Assembly: GCA_050246915.1 (NCBI GenBank)
Contig: JBFWVD010000061.1
Span: 1 to 28,041 of the forward strand
Length of the DNA stretch: 28,041 nt
Direction: 5' to 3'
DNA from: JBFWVD01 sp050246915
GTDB taxonomy: Bacteria > Actinomycetota > Acidimicrobiia > Acidimicrobiales > Ilumatobacteraceae
Below the pieces are notes generated by a model. That model saw only the letters and a list, made by a program, of their open reading frames with translations. It was not told where the DNA came from and searched no databases. Shown here one piece after another: positions 1 to 8,046 of the stretch. Both the position numbers and the translations under genes were made by a program. How positions within the stretch are numbered: position 1 is the first letter of the stretch; every line of letters starts with the position of its first letter.

Positions 1-1280
1 GCGTCGAAGCGCAGGAACTCGAGATCGTCAGCCTTGGCCAAGCCGACGAGGAACCTGTCCGGAACCGACTGACGTCGCGTCCGCAGCACTTCGACTGCGT
101 CGTTGTAGAAGCGGCGGGCAAACGCCACGTGGTCCTCGGTTCGGCGCAGCTCGGCGATGAGTTGAGCCGCGTTGGGTTGACCCTTGAGATCGGGGTATGC
201 CTCGGCCAGGACGGTCAGCTGCGCGGTTGCCGCGGAGCCCGCAGCGGTGTGCCCGGCGACAGCGGCGACCTCACGCGCGGACGGCAACTTGTGAAGCCTC
301 GCCTCGACGCGAGCGGCAGTGAGATCGGACAGCAGTTGACGCTCGTGCGCGAACGCCGCCTGCACGATGGCCATCAGGTTGGGGATCAGATCGTTGCGCT
401 TGGCCAACGCCACGTCGATGAGAGACCACGCACGCTCGGCCTGTTGGCGGACCTTCACCAGCCGGTTGAACATGCGGCCCAGGTAGCCGCAGAACAACAC
501 CGCCGCTATGGCGATGGCCGCCGCAGCCGAGAGCGCCGGCGCACCTGCCACTGCGGGAGCAGCGATGAGCGCTGCGCTGCCCAACACCAACCCGAGGATC
601 GTGCGGGTGCGCGCCGAGCGCAGCGCCCCGGCTTCGGTCCCGGCCCGTATCGACAACTGAGCATCTCGTGCTCCGGTCATCACGACCCCCACGACGCCGT
701 CATCGCGCATGACCGCGTCGCCGGTGGCGAACACGGTCTCACCGACGACGAGCGCCTCTTCCACGACGCGCCACCGCCCGTTCAACGTGGCGATCGGGTC
801 GTCGGGATGATCGCCGAAGAACTGGGCGATCTTGCCGATGGTGAACGTGCGGTCCTGTTCGTTCACCATCGATCGCAGATGCTGGAAGGTCAACGCCGGT
901 GGGAGGGCCCGCTCGGTGAGGGTCACGGAGTGATCGCAGTGGATCGACACGTCGGCCGGGACCACCAAGATCGCACCGGTGGCATCCACGATCTCGAACG
1001 GAGCCGAGGCAGTGCCGTGTTCCTTGGTGCGCCAGGAGGCGCTCTTGCCCTGCGTCTCGTAGCGCTCGACCTTGTACTTCCACCACACGGCGTTGGCGCC
1101 CGACAGCGGTGACACGACGGGAGGGACGATCGGTCGCACGGCTCCTTGCACTTCGTTGTACCCGATGAAGCAGTGAGCGGCGTCGGAGGTGGGTGTGTCG
1201 ACGATGGCCCACCAACGGGTCCACGCGATCATCCCGACCACGAACCCGATGAGCCCACCGACGGCGAGGATGAATGGCAT
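1..1280 (-). CDS. GIDE-like domain fused to LemA domain, membrane protein (3' end outside window)
   Basis: At least 426 codons are visible and the C-terminus lies beyond the window edge. The order is: N-terminal membrane segment (about residues 2-20, FILAVGGLIGFVVG), a GIDE/BAM-like domain (about 35-215), a hydrophobic Ala-rich stretch (about 222-262), then a LemA domain from about 268. GIDE hallmarks seen are GYNEVQGAVRP, VWWKYKVERYE, APFEIVDATG and EALVVGETVFATGDAV, which match the membrane-flanking part of MUL1-like proteins without a RING finger. LemA hallmarks are VKVRQQAERAWSLIDVALAKR, DLIPNLMAIVQ and FARRFYNDAVEVLRT. LemA proteins are envelope-associated with no settled function, and GIDE is thought to act beside membranes. 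I chose the ATG at 1278-1280 because TACCTT lies 8 nt upstream, fitting a leaderless start. It is divergent from the oxidoreductase gene. Confidence 0.85.
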   Translation of the reverse strand, partial: MPFILAVGGLIGFVVGMIAWTRWWAIVDTPTSDAAHCFIGYNEVQGAVRPIVPPVVSPLSGANAVWWKYKVERYETQGKSASWRTKEHGTASAPFEIVDATGAILVVPADVSIHCDHSVTLTERALPPALTFQHLRSMVNEQDRTFTIGKIAQFFGDHPDDPIATLNGRWRVVEEALVVGETVFATGDAVMRDDGVVGVVMTGARDAQLSIRAGTEAGALRSARTRTILGLVLGSAALIAAPAVAGAPALSAAAAIAIAAVLFCGYLGRMFNRLVKVRQQAERAWSLIDVALAKRNDLIPNLMAIVQAAFAHERQLLSDLTAARVEARLHKLPSAREVAAVAGHTAAGSAATAQLTVLAEAYPDLKGQPNAAQLIAELRRTEDHVAFARRFYNDAVEVLRTRRQSVPDRFLVGLAKADDLEFLRFD

Positions 1281-1288
1281 CGGTGCGC

Positions 1289-1345
1289 AAGGTACAGCGC
1301 ACACCATCGACGGCTCGACTGGGCAGGGCCGTGTGCGAGTAGAAC
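1289..1345. promoter_or_regulatory. Divergent leaderless promoters of the GIDE-LemA and oxidoreductase genes
   Basis: On the minus strand TACCTT (1294-1289) lies 8 nt before the ATG at 1280. On the plus strand TAGAAC (1340-1345) lies 6 nt before the ATG at 1352. Neither start has a Shine-Dalgarno sequence. In both cases the -10-like box would place the transcription start at or next to the start codon. The plus-strand box lacks the final T of TANNNT and is weaker. Confidence 0.5.
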
Positions 1346-1351
1346 AGCGCC

Positions 1352-2320
1352 ATGCGCGCTGTTCAGCTCACCTCCACCGGGGGACCCGAGGTCTTGACCA
1401 TTATCGACGTCTCCGATCCGGTGCCCGGCCCAGATGAGATTCTCGTGGATGTCGCTGCCAGCGCGCTCAACCGCGCCGATCTCCTCCAGCGACGCGGGCT
1501 GTACGGCGGACCGCCCGAAGCCCGGGACATCCCGGGGCTGGAGTTCGCCGGCACGGTTGCGTCGGTGGGGGAACGGGTCACGATGTGGAAGCCCGGGGAC
1601 CGGGTCATGAGCATCGTGGGTGGCGGAGGCTATGCAACCAAGCTCGTCATCCACGAGCGACAGGCGCTGGCAGTGCCCTCCTCCATGTCGCTGCACGATG
1701 CGGCCGCGGTCAGCGAGGTGTTCATCACCGCGTGGGACGCGCTCGTTGTGCAAGGTGGGTTGACATCAGGTCGACGGGCCCTCGTGCACGCCGGTGCCAG
1801 TGGTGTCGGCACCGCGGCGATCCAGTTGTGCCGGGCCCTTGGCGCGTCGGTGGCGGTAACCGCATCGGCCGGCAAGCATCCGGCGTTGCGTGAGCTCGGC
1901 GCCGACCTCGTCGTGGAACGGAGCCCACATGATTGGCTCACCGAGGTGAAGGCGTGGGCTCCGAACGGAGTGGACGTGGTCCTGGACGTGGTGGGTGAGA
2001 TCGAGGCCAATGTGAAGGCGGCGCGATTGGGCGGTCGCATCATCCAAGTCGGTGTGATGGGGGGCGCAGCGGCGACGTTCCCACTCGGTCTGCTGCTCAC
2101 CAAACGGGTCGGCGTCGTCGGCACGACGCTGCGCAACCGGCCGCTCGAGGAGAAGATCGCGGTGTGCCGGAGGTTCGCCGACGAGGTGCTGCCGTTGTTC
2201 GACACGGGCCTGCTGCGTCCGGTGATCGACTCGACGTTCCCCTTCGAACAGATCGTGGCGGCCCACGAGCGCATGGAGTCCAACGCCAACATCGGCAAGA
2301 TCGTCATCACCATGTCGTGA
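1352..2320 (+). CDS. NAD(P)H:quinone oxidoreductase, zinc-independent MDR family (PIG3/Qor-like)
   Basis: This 322-residue protein has the full length of the medium-chain dehydrogenase/reductase quinone oxidoreductases. The N-terminal GroES-like half opens with MRAVQLTSTGGPEVLTI and contains LNRADLLQRRGLY and PGLEFAGTV, typical of the PIG3/Qor branch. The Rossmann half contains the nucleotide-binding stretch VHAGASGVGTAAIQL, then VDVVLDVVGE and GGRIIQVGVMGG. No catalytic or structural zinc-ligand cysteine cluster is visible. Such enzymes reduce quinones or other activated carbonyls with NADPH in the cytoplasm. The next gene on this strand, a P450, begins 112 nt downstream, so co-transcription is possible but not shown. 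The physiological substrate cannot be read from the sequence. Confidence 0.9.
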   Translation: MRAVQLTSTGGPEVLTIIDVSDPVPGPDEILVDVAASALNRADLLQRRGLYGGPPEARDIPGLEFAGTVASVGERVTMWKPGDRVMSIVGGGGYATKLVIHERQALAVPSSMSLHDAAAVSEVFITAWDALVVQGGLTSGRRALVHAGASGVGTAAIQLCRALGASVAVTASAGKHPALRELGADLVVERSPHDWLTEVKAWAPNGVDVVLDVVGEIEANVKAARLGGRIIQVGVMGGAAATFPLGLLLTKRVGVVGTTLRNRPLEEKIAVCRRFADEVLPLFDTGLLRPVIDSTFPFEQIVAAHERMESNANIGKIVITMS

Positions 2321-2431
2321 GCCGCGGCTCGTGACGGCGAGCCGTTGGTAACTTGGCCTCCGCGTCACGGGTGGGGCCGGGCGCCGGTTTTTGCGCCCAC
2401 GTCGGACGCGCGGGGAGATGGGGGACTCGAC

Positions 2432-3643
2432 ATGGCCATGGTGGTGCAGGAGACGACCGAGACCGGCATTCCGGTGGTGGCATTCAACCCGCAGGTCGGG
2501 CCGCCCAAACCGCTCGGTGGATCGATGGACGTGTACGACGATCTGCGCGAGCAGTTTCCCGGCATGTTCCGCAGCAGCGAGGGTGACCGAGGGTTCTGGG
2601 TGCTGACGTCGTGCGAGTTGGTGCGCGAGACGTTCCAGCGTCCCGACCTGTTCTCGAACCAGACCGGACCGGTGCTGCACCCGGACCAATGGATGTTGCT
2701 CATCCCCGAGAACCTCGACCCGCCGTCGCACACCCGTTGGCGCCAGCTGCTCAGTCCGTTCTTCTCGCCCAAGCGCATCGCGGAGATGGACGCCGGTGTG
2801 CGCCATCGCGCGGCCGAGCTGGTCGAGTCGCTGGTGGATCGGGGCGAGTGCGACTACGTGTACGACTTCTCGCGCGTGTACCCGACCCGCATCTTCCTCG
2901 ACATCATGGGCGTCGGGTCCGAGCGGCTCGATGAGTTCATGGAGTGGGAGGACAACATCCTCCACACCGAACAGACCGAGGCCGGGCTCGAGATCCAGAT
3001 GGCGGCCATGAATTCCGTCATCGCCATGTTCACCGAGGAGATCGCCGAGCGGCGCAAGCGGCCAGGGGTCGGATTGGTCAGCGAAGCGCTCACCTGGCGG
3101 ATCGACGGCGAGGCCATTCCCGACAGCGATCTGTTGTCGATGTGCCTGCTGATGTTCATGGCGGGCCTCGATACCGTGACCAATGAGTTGGCCTACTCGA
3201 CGTGGCATCTTGCCACCCATCCCGACGACCGCAAGCGGATCGTCGACGATCCCGGCTTGATCCCATCCGCGATCGAGGAGTTCCTGCGCTACTACCCGAT
3301 CGTGACGCCGCCTCGACAGGTCGCCGCAGACATCGAGTTCCATGGTTGCCCGATGAAGAAGGGCGACATGGTGTTCCTGCCCTTGGCCGTGGCCAACCGG
3401 GATCCCGCCGAGTTCCCCGACGCTGGGCGGGTCATCATCGATCGGCCCGACAACCACCACATCGGGTTCGGGGCGGGTCCGCACCGCTGCCTCGGCTCGC
3501 ACCTGGCCCGTCGCGAGATGCGCGCCGCGCTCGAGGAATGGCACGCCCGCATCCCGAACTATTCGTTGGTGCCCGGCGTCGAGTTGTCCGAGTACGTCGG
3601 CGTCCAGATCGGGTTCCCCTCGCTGCCGCTCACCTGGAAGTGA
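2432..3643 (+). CDS. Cytochrome P450 monooxygenase
   Basis: The protein is 403 residues from the ATG at 2432, the usual size of a soluble bacterial P450. I prefer this start to the in-frame start at 2345 because a GGGGGA Shine-Dalgarno lies just upstream and the 29 extra residues look like untranslated sequence. The I-helix oxygen-activation motif is AGLDTVTNE (residues 244-252, acid-alcohol pair D247/T248), the ExxR pair is E283/R286, and the heme loop is FGAGPHRCLG with Cys353 as the heme ligand. It is predicted to be cytoplasmic and to need a ferredoxin and reductase, neither of which is in the window. The sequence resembles class I bacterial P450s acting on terpenoid- or lipid-like substrates, but I cannot assign a CYP family. 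It converges on the PhzF-like gene. Confidence 0.93.
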   Translation: MAMVVQETTETGIPVVAFNPQVGPPKPLGGSMDVYDDLREQFPGMFRSSEGDRGFWVLTSCELVRETFQRPDLFSNQTGPVLHPDQWMLLIPENLDPPSHTRWRQLLSPFFSPKRIAEMDAGVRHRAAELVESLVDRGECDYVYDFSRVYPTRIFLDIMGVGSERLDEFMEWEDNILHTEQTEAGLEIQMAAMNSVIAMFTEEIAERRKRPGVGLVSEALTWRIDGEAIPDSDLLSMCLLMFMAGLDTVTNELAYSTWHLATHPDDRKRIVDDPGLIPSAIEEFLRYYPIVTPPRQVAADIEFHGCPMKKGDMVFLPLAVANRDPAEFPDAGRVIIDRPDNHHIGFGAGPHRCLGSHLARREMRAALEEWHARIPNYSLVPGVELSEYVGVQIGFPSLPLTWK

Positions 3644-3662
3644 TCGCCTGACGCACCTGGCC

Positions 3663-3674
3663 TGTGACGTCACA
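3663..3674. repeat. 12-bp perfect palindrome between convergent genes
   Basis: TGTGACGTCACA is its own reverse complement. It covers the stop codon of the PhzF-like gene (3670-3672) and lies 19 nt past the P450 stop, in a gap of only 26 nt between convergent genes. The stem is too short and has no loop, so it is not a convincing terminator. A protein-binding site or chance are both possible. Confidence 0.3.
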
Positions 3675-4434
3675 CGAGGAGGGTCACCTCGGCCACGGTG
3701 ATGGCCTGACCGATCAGCTTGACCCGGTCCGCGCAGCGTCGCATCCCGACGATGCCACCTCGTGTCGAGGCCTGCTCACCGGTGAGATCGTCTTGGCCCG
3801 TCTGCTCGCCCCACCAAGAGGCGAGCACGCAGTGCGCCGCACCGGTGACGGGATCTTCGGGCACACCGAGATTGGGGACGAACACTCGGCTCACACAGTC
3901 GATCCCTGGTCGGTCGCCCGGGGCGGTGATGATGACACCGTGCTCGTGGAGGGCGGAGATGGCGGCCATGTCGGGGGCGTAGGAGCGAACCTCGGCCGCG
4001 CTGGCAACCTCCACCACGGCGAACTTCCCGCTCCCGATGGCGACCACATCGAGCCCGATCGCATGAGCCTCATTGTCGATGGGGACGCGGCGCTGCGCGA
4101 TGTCGAGCGGGAAGTCCATCTCGATCCGCTCGTCATCGCGGCGCTCGCAGCTGAGCAGGCCGCTGCGGGTGTGGAACCGGGCGTCGCCACCCAAGGCATG
4201 CGCTGACGCCAATGTGGCGTGACCGCACAGATCGATCTCATCGGTCGGTGTGAACCATCGCAGATCGAAATCGCCATCGGGGCGGGCCACGACGAACGCC
4301 GTCTCGGAGAGGCTCATCTCCCGAGCGATCATCGCCATGCGGTCAACGGCGATGGCCGCGTCCAGCAGCGCCACTGCCGCCGGATTGCCGGTGAACGCGG
4401 TGTCGGTGAAGGCGTCGATGACGGTGAGGCGCAT
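3670..4434 (-). CDS. PhzF-family isomerase/epimerase-like protein
   Basis: From the ATG at 4434 this is 254 residues, slightly short for the family (about 260-300). The upstream in-frame extension to 4554 runs back into the acyltransferase gene, and the family N-terminus MRLTVIDAFTD begins at 4434, so I use that start. Visible hallmarks are FTGNPAAVALLD, EMSLSETAFVV with Glu44 in the place of the PhzF catalytic glutamate, RWFTPTDEIDLCGHATLASAHAL, and VPEDPVTGAAHCVLASWW near the C-terminus. PhzF enzymes have a two-lobed diaminopimelate-epimerase fold. Most members outside phenazine clusters have unknown substrates, and no other phenazine gene is present here. It is the third gene of the minus-strand run after citrate synthase and the acyltransferase, with a 10-nt gap, so it is probably co-transcribed. 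Confidence 0.88.
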   Translation of the reverse strand: MRLTVIDAFTDTAFTGNPAAVALLDAAIAVDRMAMIAREMSLSETAFVVARPDGDFDLRWFTPTDEIDLCGHATLASAHALGGDARFHTRSGLLSCERRDDERIEMDFPLDIAQRRVPIDNEAHAIGLDVVAIGSGKFAVVEVASAAEVRSYAPDMAAISALHEHGVIITAPGDRPGIDCVSRVFVPNLGVPEDPVTGAAHCVLASWWGEQTGQDDLTGEQASTRGGIVGMRRCADRVKLIGQAITVAEVTLLV

Positions 4435-4444
4435 GGGCGCGACG

Positions 4445-6562
4445 CTACGGCGCGACGCCGGTGGGCTCGGCCGGTTTTGTGACTGCATCGACGATGAGCG
4501 GCGCAAGCCAAGTGGCCACCTGTTCAGAGCTGGCCTTGGTGAGATGGGTGCCATCGGGCCTCAGGGCGAGATCGAACTCGCCGCCCGGTAGCGCCGCCAA
4601 CATGGCGCCGAACTCCACGACGCGCACGTACGGTCGGGTCTGGGCCATGTCACGGATGAGCTCGTTGATGCGGTCCATCCGAGCTGGATCGTTGACCTGA
4701 TAGTCGGCGTCGGGCTTGGTGTCCTTGTCCAACATGATGTGCGGGCTGGTGAGCCACACGACGGTCTCGGCACCGGCGTCGTGAAGTACATCGGCCGCCT
4801 GGCCGAGCTCGGAGCTGAGGAACTCGTCGTACGCCGGGTCTCCCGGCGCTCGCCATACGCTGTCACCCTCGAGCCTGCGATCGGCGGCATCCCACGGTCC
4901 GGTGAGCACCACAGCCACCGACGCGCCCGACGCGGCGAGCTTCTCGGGCCACACGGTGGCCCAGCTGTTGCACTCTGCCGGCACCTTGCCGGTGGTGGTG
5001 CCGTAGCGGTGATCGCCGCCGCGGCCGATCCCGCATCCGAGCTTGGCATCGCCTCCGGCGACATCGAGCCGTTTCGTCTCGTTGCCCCACACGGCAAGGC
5101 CCCACGTGACGAGCAGCGAGGTGGAATCGCCGAACGTGGCGATCTTCACGGGCGCCGGCGGGGGCGGGGCCGTGCTGGTGGGCGCAATTGTCGTTGACGT
5201 GGCGATCGTGGTTGACATCGCGGTCGTGGCTGTCGTGACGATCGTGGTGGACGTGACGATCGTGCTTGACGTGACGATCGTGCTTGTCGGGGTGTCCCCG
5301 ACGATGGTGCTGGCTGTCCCATCGCCGGCGAACAGTTCGTCGCGTACGGCCTCGAAGTCGGTGACGCCTGTTGGTCTCGCGATGGGAACGAGAACGATGG
5401 CGACGGCAGCGATAGCGGTGAGTGCCGGGGCCCCCAGCAGCACCACCTGGCGGGTGATCGCCTCACTGAACCGGATGGGCCGCTCGACCAGCACCGAACT
5501 GATCGCGGCGAGGGACGTTGTCAACGCGAGTTGCACAGCGAGCGTTTGATGGCGACCCATGTCCAACCGCTGTGCAGTGACCATGGTGAACACCGGCCAG
5601 TGGATGAGATAGAGCCCGTACGAGACGCGGCCGACCCAGCGCAGCGCCGACCACTCGAACAATCGCTGCAACCAGTTCGAGCCCAGCACGCCCACGACCA
5701 CCAGCACCGAGACGAGCGAGATCGCGCTCAGGCCGCCGTGGGTGAGCCAGGCGTCCGTGCGATCCACGAGGACCACCAGCGCCGCGAGCACGGCGATTCC
5801 CGCCACTCCGGCCGTCGTGGAGGCCCTCGCGCCGATGTCCCGTGGTCGTGAGCGCCACGCGATGGCCAATGCCACCCCGGCGAGCAACTCGAATGCCCGC
5901 GTCGGGGTGGAGTAGTAGACGAGATCTGCCCGATCGACGCCAGCCATGACGGCGGTGCACGCGAGCGAGGCCGTGCCCAGCAGCGCGACTGCAACAGCGA
6001 ACGTCCGCGGCGAGCGGCGCAGCGACAATGCGGCTACCACCGGCAGCACCACATAGAACTGCTCCTCAGCCGAGAGTGACCAGAAATGCAGCAGTGGCGA
6101 TGGTGCGACGAACAGATCGTTGTAGCTGCGGCCGGTGAGGCCGAACCTCCAGTTCGACACGTCGAGCAACGCGCTGAGCGCATCGCCGTGCAGCGATGCC
6201 GATGATGTCAACGGCCATTGCCACGATGCGAGCACGACCACCAACACGGTCAACAGCGCGGCAGGGAGCAACCGTCGCAAGCGACGGGCGAAGAAGCCGG
6301 GCAGGTCGATCCGCCCGGTGCGGGCGTGCTCGTCGAGGAGCAACGTCGTGATCAAGAAACCCGAGAGGGTGAAGAACAACGACACCCCGAGGAAGCCGCC
6401 TGACGCCCAGCCGAAATCGGCGTGGAAAGCGATGACGGCGAGGACGCCGAGCGCACGGACCCCGTCGAGGCCCGCTATGTACCCGATGGAGTTGCTGGAT
6501 GCCTCTCCAGTGGACGTCGCCGGTTCAGCGGCTGGCCACGGGCACGTAGTCACGTGCGTCAA
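4445..6562 (-). CDS. Membrane O-acyltransferase (acyltransferase-3) with C-terminal SGNH domain, OafA-like
   Basis: The 705-residue reading frame has an N-terminal acyltransferase-3 domain of roughly ten hydrophobic helices (about 28-395). It carries the R-x10-H motif of this family in the first helix (Arg36, His47 in LDGVRALGVLAVIAFHAD). A Thr/Ser/Pro-rich linker (about 420-465) leads to an SGNH/GDSL-like domain with FGDS at about 477-480 and the late D-x-x-H at Asp670/His673 (RPDGTHLT). OafA-type proteins move acyl groups across the membrane onto surface polysaccharide or peptidoglycan. The first codon is uncertain: TTG at 6562 or GTG at 6553. Either overlaps the end of citrate synthase by about 30-40 nt, which suggests coupled translation. 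The acceptor is unknown. Confidence 0.88.
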   Translation of the reverse strand: MTHVTTCPWPAAEPATSTGEASSNSIGYIAGLDGVRALGVLAVIAFHADFGWASGGFLGVSLFFTLSGFLITTLLLDEHARTGRIDLPGFFARRLRRLLPAALLTVLVVVLASWQWPLTSSASLHGDALSALLDVSNWRFGLTGRSYNDLFVAPSPLLHFWSLSAEEQFYVVLPVVAALSLRRSPRTFAVAVALLGTASLACTAVMAGVDRADLVYYSTPTRAFELLAGVALAIAWRSRPRDIGARASTTAGVAGIAVLAALVVLVDRTDAWLTHGGLSAISLVSVLVVVGVLGSNWLQRLFEWSALRWVGRVSYGLYLIHWPVFTMVTAQRLDMGRHQTLAVQLALTTSLAAISSVLVERPIRFSEAITRQVVLLGAPALTAIAAVAIVLVPIARPTGVTDFEAVRDELFAGDGTASTIVGDTPTSTIVTSSTIVTSTTIVTTATTAMSTTIATSTTIAPTSTAPPPPAPVKIATFGDSTSLLVTWGLAVWGNETKRLDVAGGDAKLGCGIGRGGDHRYGTTTGKVPAECNSWATVWPEKLAASGASVAVVLTGPWDAADRRLEGDSVWRAPGDPAYDEFLSSELGQAADVLHDAGAETVVWLTSPHIMLDKDTKPDADYQVNDPARMDRINELIRDMAQTRPYVRVVEFGAMLAALPGGEFDLALRPDGTHLTKASSEQVATWLAPLIVDAVTKPAEPTGVAP
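5196..5285. repeat. 18-bp tandem repeat coding the linker of the acyltransferase
   Basis: Five 18-bp units lie in register. The last two (5250-5267 and 5268-5285) are identical, GACGTGACGATCGTGCTT on the plus strand, and the three before them are degenerate. On the coding strand they encode a Thr/Ser/Ile/Val-rich six-residue repeat in the linker between the membrane domain and the SGNH domain. Repeat number may vary between strains. Confidence 0.8.
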
Positions 6563-7790
6563 CGCCGATGTACTCCTGACGGGGACGGCTGATCTTCTGA
6601 TCCTTGTCCTCGAGCAGTTCGCACCAGTGGGCGAGCCAACCGGCGGTGCGGGGGATGGCGAACAGCACGGTGAACATCTCCACCGGGAAGCCCATCGCCT
6701 GGTAGATGAGGCCGGAGTAGAAGTCGACGTTCGGGTACAGCTTGCGCTTCACGAAGTAGTCGTCGCTGAGAGCGGTCTCTTCGAGCTTGAGTGCGATGTC
6801 GAGCAGCGGGTTCTTGCCGGTCACCTCGAACACGTCGTACGCCGTCTTCTTGATGATCGTGGCCCGCGGGTCGTAGTTCTTGTACACGCGATGACCGAAG
6901 CCCATCAGCCTGCCTTGGCCTGCCTTGACCGACTCGATGAACGCCGGGACGTTCTCGATCGATCCGATCTCGGCGAGCATTCGTACGACGGCCTCGTTGG
7001 CACCGCCGTGCAGCGGGCCATACAGGGCGGACGCCGCGGCGGCGCACGATGAGTAGGGATCGGCTTGGCTGGAGCCGACGACCCGCATGGCGGTCGTCCC
7101 GCAGTTCTGCTCGTGATCGGCGTGGAGGATGAACAGGACGTCCATCGCGCGTTCGAGGGCAGGGTGCACCTCGTACTCGCCGATCTTCCACATCATGTTG
7201 AGGAAGTTGGCGGGGAACGAGAGTTGGTTGTTCGGGTACACGAACGGCAGGCCGACGCTGAAGCGATGGCACATGGCCGCCAGCGTGGGCATCTTGGCGA
7301 TGAGGCGCAGGATCTGCTTGTCCCGACTGGGTACGTCGAAGATGTCCTTGGCGTCGTTGTAGAAGGTGCCGAGGGCACCGACGGCGGAGATGAACATGCC
7401 CATCGGATGGGCGTCGTAGTGGAAGCCGTCCACGAAGCGCTTGCGCATGTTCTCGTGGATGAACGTGTGATGGATCACATCGTCCTTCCATGTGGCCAGC
7501 TGCGTCGCGTTGGGCAGTTCGCCGTTGAGGAGCAGATAGGCGACTTCGAGGTAGGTCGACTTCTCGGCCAACTGCTCGATCGGATAGCCGCGGTAGCGCA
7601 GGATGCCAGCGTCACCATCGAGGTAGGTGATGGCCGACTTGCACGCGGCGGTCGACAGATACGCGGGGTCGTACATGCGGAGATCGGCGTCGAGCTCCCG
7701 CAGCGCCGTCGAGGGGAACACCCCGTTCACGATCGGCACGGTCACCTTTTTGCCGGTGCGGTCATCGATGAGGGTGATCGTGTCAGCCAC
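6525..7790 (-). CDS. gltA: Citrate synthase (type II)
   Basis: Citrate synthase condenses acetyl-CoA with oxaloacetate to give citrate, the entry step of the TCA cycle. The 421-residue protein has the length and N-terminal beta domain (ITLIDDRTGKKVTVPIVNGVF) of the hexameric type II enzymes. The catalytic triad is visible: His261 in PLHGGANEAV, His300 in GFGHRVYKNYDPRA and Asp356 in YPNVDFYSG, followed by AIPRTAGWLAHW. The start is GTG at 7790-7788, with AAGGG about 10 nt upstream. The ATG at 7800 is out of frame. It is the first gene of a minus-strand run with the acyltransferase and PhzF-like genes. Pairing with a surface-modifying enzyme is odd for a central metabolic gene and may only reflect shared transcription. 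Confidence 0.96.
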   Translation of the reverse strand: MADTITLIDDRTGKKVTVPIVNGVFPSTALRELDADLRMYDPAYLSTAACKSAITYLDGDAGILRYRGYPIEQLAEKSTYLEVAYLLLNGELPNATQLATWKDDVIHHTFIHENMRKRFVDGFHYDAHPMGMFISAVGALGTFYNDAKDIFDVPSRDKQILRLIAKMPTLAAMCHRFSVGLPFVYPNNQLSFPANFLNMMWKIGEYEVHPALERAMDVLFILHADHEQNCGTTAMRVVGSSQADPYSSCAAAASALYGPLHGGANEAVVRMLAEIGSIENVPAFIESVKAGQGRLMGFGHRVYKNYDPRATIIKKTAYDVFEVTGKNPLLDIALKLEETALSDDYFVKRKLYPNVDFYSGLIYQAMGFPVEMFTVLFAIPRTAGWLAHWCELLEDKDQKISRPRQEYIGVDARDYVPVASR

Positions 7791-8046
7791 CTGGGGTCAT
7801 CCCTTCGTCTGCGTTTGTGCTGCGGTTCCGTGAGCTTGGGCGCTCGCGGGCGTCGGGACTATTGCCGTCGCCTATGAGCCGGTTCGCAGGCTATCTGTCG
7901 GCAGCGGCGCGACCCTGATCCATCGGAACTGAACATCTTCTGACCCGCTTTCATGCCGAGATCGAGACGGTTCCGAGAGGTGTCGCTTTAGAACGGCGAC
8001 CTCGATGCCGATGGTCCGAAGGCACTACCACCTCAGGAGCGACCCC
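7791..8046. promoter_or_regulatory. Divergent intergenic region between citrate synthase and NlpC/P60
   Basis: This 256-nt stretch should hold promoters for both genes. I see no gene in it. On the plus strand TAGAAC (7989-7994) is a possible -10 that would give a leader of about 45 nt to the ATG at 8047. It lies in the loop of an imperfect hairpin whose core is GTCGC...GCGAC. I could not find a convincing -10/-35 pair for citrate synthase. No known riboswitch consensus was recognised. Confidence 0.3.

Noticed and set aside
129..1112. 327-codon open frame on the plus strand
   Set aside because: It is antisense to the GIDE-LemA gene, whose domains are recognisable on the minus strand.
1766..3673. 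635-codon open frame on the minus strand
   Set aside because: It is antisense to the oxidoreductase and the P450, both well supported, and its translation has no recognisable domain.
3663..3674. CRP-type binding site
   Set aside because: The TGTGA/TCACA halves are separated by only 2 bp instead of 6, and the site is at the 3' ends of two convergent genes.
7791..8046. c-di-AMP (ydaO) or other riboswitch upstream of the NlpC/P60 gene
   Set aside because: Cell-wall hydrolases in actinobacteria often have one, but I could not match the conserved segments.
8005..8046. Upstream in-frame start for the NlpC/P60 gene
   Set aside because: No ribosome site precedes it, while AGGAG is well placed for the ATG at 8047, and the signal peptide begins there.
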